From NCBI GenBank assembly GCA_017853885.1, contig JAFMIR010000020.1, positions 1 to 64,000 on the forward strand: a DNA stretch of 64,000 nucleotides, in the 5' to 3' direction. Positions 62,253 through 64,000 of this stretch are shown here, piece after piece. Each line of letters starts with the position of its first letter. Position 1 is the first letter of the stretch. A model generated the notes under the pieces. The model saw nothing but the letters and a program-made list of their open reading frames with translations. It was not told the origin of the DNA and did not search any database. The stretch comes from Prosthecobacter sp. (GTDB taxonomy: Bacteria > Verrucomicrobiota > Verrucomicrobiia > Verrucomicrobiales > Verrucomicrobiaceae). The translations under genes and the position numbers were made by a program.

Positions 62253-63569
62253 TCACAGAATTTCCCAGCCCTTGCGATAGTCACGACGCACCATCTTGTC
62301 CGCAGCGGCGCTGTTAGGAATTTTGAGCGCCGCGGCATCCCAAGTGAGATTCTCATTTGGGAAAGCACTCGCAAGACAGCCGAGTAGCACAGCCTCAGTG
62401 AGCGGGCCTGCATAGTCGAAGTTTGCGCTAGGTTTTTTATCACCCTTTAAGCAGCAATCGATAAAGTCGAACCAGTGATTCCTCGGCTCTAGCTTGGGGT
62501 ACTTGTGGCCAGTGAACTTGTCGCGTGGGTAAAGCATGGGAGTGGAGCCATGCGGATGCAGCAGTACACCATCGGTGCCGAGATAAATGGTTCCTTGGCC
62601 AGGAAATTTCGTCATATCACCTGCCATTGCCATTACTTCGGCCGGTGGACGGGCATCGCCATCCGTCCAAGTAACCTTGATGGTATCGCCAGCCGTGAAT
62701 TTCGTTCCCTTAAAAGTGTATTCGACGACGGCGTTAATAGCCCAGTTGTCTTTGTTCGGAGCAGGACCGCGTGAAACGACCGCCGTAGGTGCGGCAAGAT
62801 CGAGCGATCGGAACCAGCCACTGAACATGTGACAGCCCATGTCACCGAGCGTGCCAGTGCCAAAGTCACGGCGTTTACGCCAGTTGCCCGGATGGTCATA
62901 ACCTTTGAGGTAGCTGCGCTCGGGGGCGACGCCCAGCCACTTATCCCAGTCTAGCTCGGCAGGAATGGGATCGCTGTTCTGCGGGCGCACCTCCATGTCC
63001 CCCCACTTCTTGTTGGAAAAGGTGTGCGCCTCTTTCACTTTGCCAATCACACCCAACTGAATGAGCTCCACTGCTAGACGCTCGGAGAAATCGGAGGAGA
63101 CTTGGATACCCATCTGGGTCATCACTCCCTTGCCTCGGGCACGCTCGACCATCTGTCGGCATTCCCACAGGTTGTGCGCGAGTGGCTTCTGGCCATAAAC
63201 ATGCTTTCCCTTGGCAATCGATGCGATGCCAATGCTGCCATGCATGTGGTCAGGCGTGGAAACGTTCACACTATCGATGTTCGTTGACTCCTTTTCGAGC
63301 AGCTCGCGCCAGTCTTGGTAGACTTTAATGTTCGGCCACTTTTCCTGCGCTCTCTTGAAATTACGGACATCCACGTCGCAAACAGCTACGAGTTCCCACA
63401 TGGGATGATTTGAGAGGCTCGTCATATCCGCCCAACTCATGCCGCTAGCTCCAAAGGCAGCATGGCGTAACTTGCTGTTTGGCGAAGCGGCCCGCATTCC
63501 AGTGGTGACCCAAGGAGCGGCGAAAAGCGTGGCGGCGGACTGGCGGATGAAGTGGCGACGTGATTGCAT
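62253..63569 (-). CDS. Gfo/Idh/MocA-family oxidoreductase with Tat signal
   Basis: 438 aa. A Tat-type signal at the N-terminus (SRRHFIRQ twin-arginine, hydrophobic core, then AxA-like MRAAS) precedes the NAD-binding domain: FGASGMSWADM, VAVCDVD and VSTPDHMHG (the catalytic-pocket lysine segment GQKPLAHN follows). The C-terminal domain has TLGDMGCHMFSGWF. The family oxidises or reduces sugars and polyols; Tat-exported members are numerous in Planctomycetota and Verrucomicrobiota. Substrate unknown. Divergent from the yggS-type gene at 63632. Confidence 0.9.
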   Translation of the reverse strand: MQSRRHFIRQSAATLFAAPWVTTGMRAASPNSKLRHAAFGASGMSWADMTSLSNHPMWELVAVCDVDVRNFKRAQEKWPNIKVYQDWRELLEKESTNIDSVNVSTPDHMHGSIGIASIAKGKHVYGQKPLAHNLWECRQMVERARGKGVMTQMGIQVSSDFSERLAVELIQLGVIGKVKEAHTFSNKKWGDMEVRPQNSDPIPAELDWDKWLGVAPERSYLKGYDHPGNWRKRRDFGTGTLGDMGCHMFSGWFRSLDLAAPTAVVSRGPAPNKDNWAINAVVEYTFKGTKFTAGDTIKVTWTDGDARPPAEVMAMAGDMTKFPGQGTIYLGTDGVLLHPHGSTPMLYPRDKFTGHKYPKLEPRNHWFDFIDCCLKGDKKPSANFDYAGPLTEAVLLGCLASAFPNENLTWDAAALKIPNSAAADKMVRRDYRKGWEIL

Positions 63570-63631
63570 GGAGGTTGGAGTTCAGATGTAAAATACGTTG
63601 CAAGGAGGTCTGCTTTTCCGTTTTCTGCCGC

Positions 63632-64000
63632 ATGAGTGAAATCTCGGACCGAATCGCCGCCATCCATGAGCGCATAAACGCTGCCTGCAAACGTGCAGAA
63701 CGTGACCCAGTGTCTGTGAAGCTGCTGGCAGTGTCGAAGACTTTTCCTGTTGAAATCATCCGAGCCGCCTACGAGGCTGGACAGCTTCTTTTTGGCGAAA
63801 ACAAGGTTCAGGAGGTGCTGGCAAAGGCTCCTGAGCTGCCCTCGAAACTACGCTGGCATCTCATCGGCCACCTGCAATCAAACAAGGTGCGCAAAATCCT
63901 GCCGTTGGTTGATGCCGTGCACAGCGTCGATTCGCTTGACCTCGCACGCGACATCCAGCGCATCGGCGGCGAACTGGGGCTTTTCCCCAAAGTTTACCTC
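63632..64000 (+). CDS. PLP homeostasis protein (YggS/PLPBP family), truncated by window end
   Basis: 123 codons seen, no stop before the window ends. It starts MSEISDRIAAIHERINAAC and shows the family marks LLAVSKTFP (residues 31-39) with the PLP-binding lysine in the VSK segment, FGENKVQEV and WHLIGHLQSNKVRKIL. The full family length is about 220-240 aa, so roughly the second half lies outside. It binds PLP without clear catalysis and affects vitamin B6 and amino-acid homeostasis. The ATG at 63632 is preceded by AAGGAGGT at 63601-63608, a strong ribosome binding site although about 23 bp upstream. Confidence 0.93.
   Translation, partial: MSEISDRIAAIHERINAACKRAERDPVSVKLLAVSKTFPVEIIRAAYEAGQLLFGENKVQEVLAKAPELPSKLRWHLIGHLQSNKVRKILPLVDAVHSVDSLDLARDIQRIGGELGLFPKVYL

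Noticed and set aside
1..64000. tRNA/rRNA genes, CRISPR arrays, insertion sequences, phage genes
   Set aside because: Intergenic regions were read for tRNA-like arms, repeats with spacers, transposase frames and integrases; none was found. The only notable repeats are the moxR and gspE paralogues and the 13-bp pair around the FAD oxidoreductase gene.

Overview
The window is a 64 kb piece of bacterial chromosome, moderately GC-rich and densely coding. It most likely comes from a member of the Verrucomicrobiota (Verrucomicrobiales/Verrucomicrobiaceae-like). This is an inference from gene content: a DUF1549/DUF1553 (planctomycete-type) protein, a Tat-signal Gfo/Idh/MocA oxidoreductase, a secreted FAD-dependent oxidoreductase with a golvesin-like tail, an SHD1-like protein, MoxR/DUF58 pairs and a FloA-NfeD operon. 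No rRNA, tRNA, CRISPR array, insertion sequence or prophage was seen, and no gene is clearly broken. It reads as core chromosome with a few lineage-specific islands.

Layout. 0-4.4 kb (+): moxR, DUF58, pyrimidine-nucleoside phosphorylase and rlmN. 4.4-13 kb (-): rpsU with an intrinsic terminator inside the end of rlmN, a GT39 glycosyltransferase translationally coupled to a PAP2 phosphatase, DUF1573 coupled to a rhodanese, a secreted FAD oxidoreductase, and uvrB. 13-16 kb: ribF (+), argA (-). 15.8-21.7 kb (-): a type II secretion/type IV pilus-like cluster with two tandem GspE/PilB ATPases, one GspF, one pseudopilin and a small membrane protein. 21.9-26 kb: VOC protein (-), then HAD phosphatase, L,D-transpeptidase, rsgA and proB (+). 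26-28 kb (-): DUF1549/1553. 28-30.2 kb (+): short NfeD, FloA flotillin and an uncharacterised membrane/proline-rich protein. 30.2-34.4 kb: manA (-), GlcD-like oxidase and malQ (+). 34.5-40.2 kb (-): a very long Smc, a secreted rhodanese with its own terminator, and an SHD1-like exported protein. 40.4-42.6 kb (+): second moxR and a zinc alcohol dehydrogenase. 42.6-44.5 kb (-): sugar C-methyltransferase-like enzyme and DUF3592. 44.6-47.5 kb: recJ (+), nitrilase and a tiny membrane protein (-). 47.6-56.9 kb (+): porin, cation/proton antiporter, hrpB, BPL_N/GATase1-like, SDR and UvrD-type helicase. 57.2-63.6 kb (-): double-ClpP NfeD, plant/cyanobacterial-type ispH, second L,D-transpeptidase, orphan pseudopilin and Gfo/Idh/MocA. 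63.6 kb to the end (+): a YggS/PLPBP gene cut by the window edge.

Themes. Genome maintenance is strongly represented (uvrB, recJ, smc, UvrD-like helicase), as are ribosome/RNA functions (rlmN, rpsU, rsgA, hrpB). Envelope and membrane organisation genes recur (two L,D-transpeptidases, GT39/PAP2, FloA, two NfeD proteins, porin, pseudopilins). The most promising places for undescribed biology are the NfeD-FloA-unknown operon, the NfeD protease with one catalytically dead domain, the two-ATPase secretion cluster, and the Smc protein with an acidic insertion and a charged tail.
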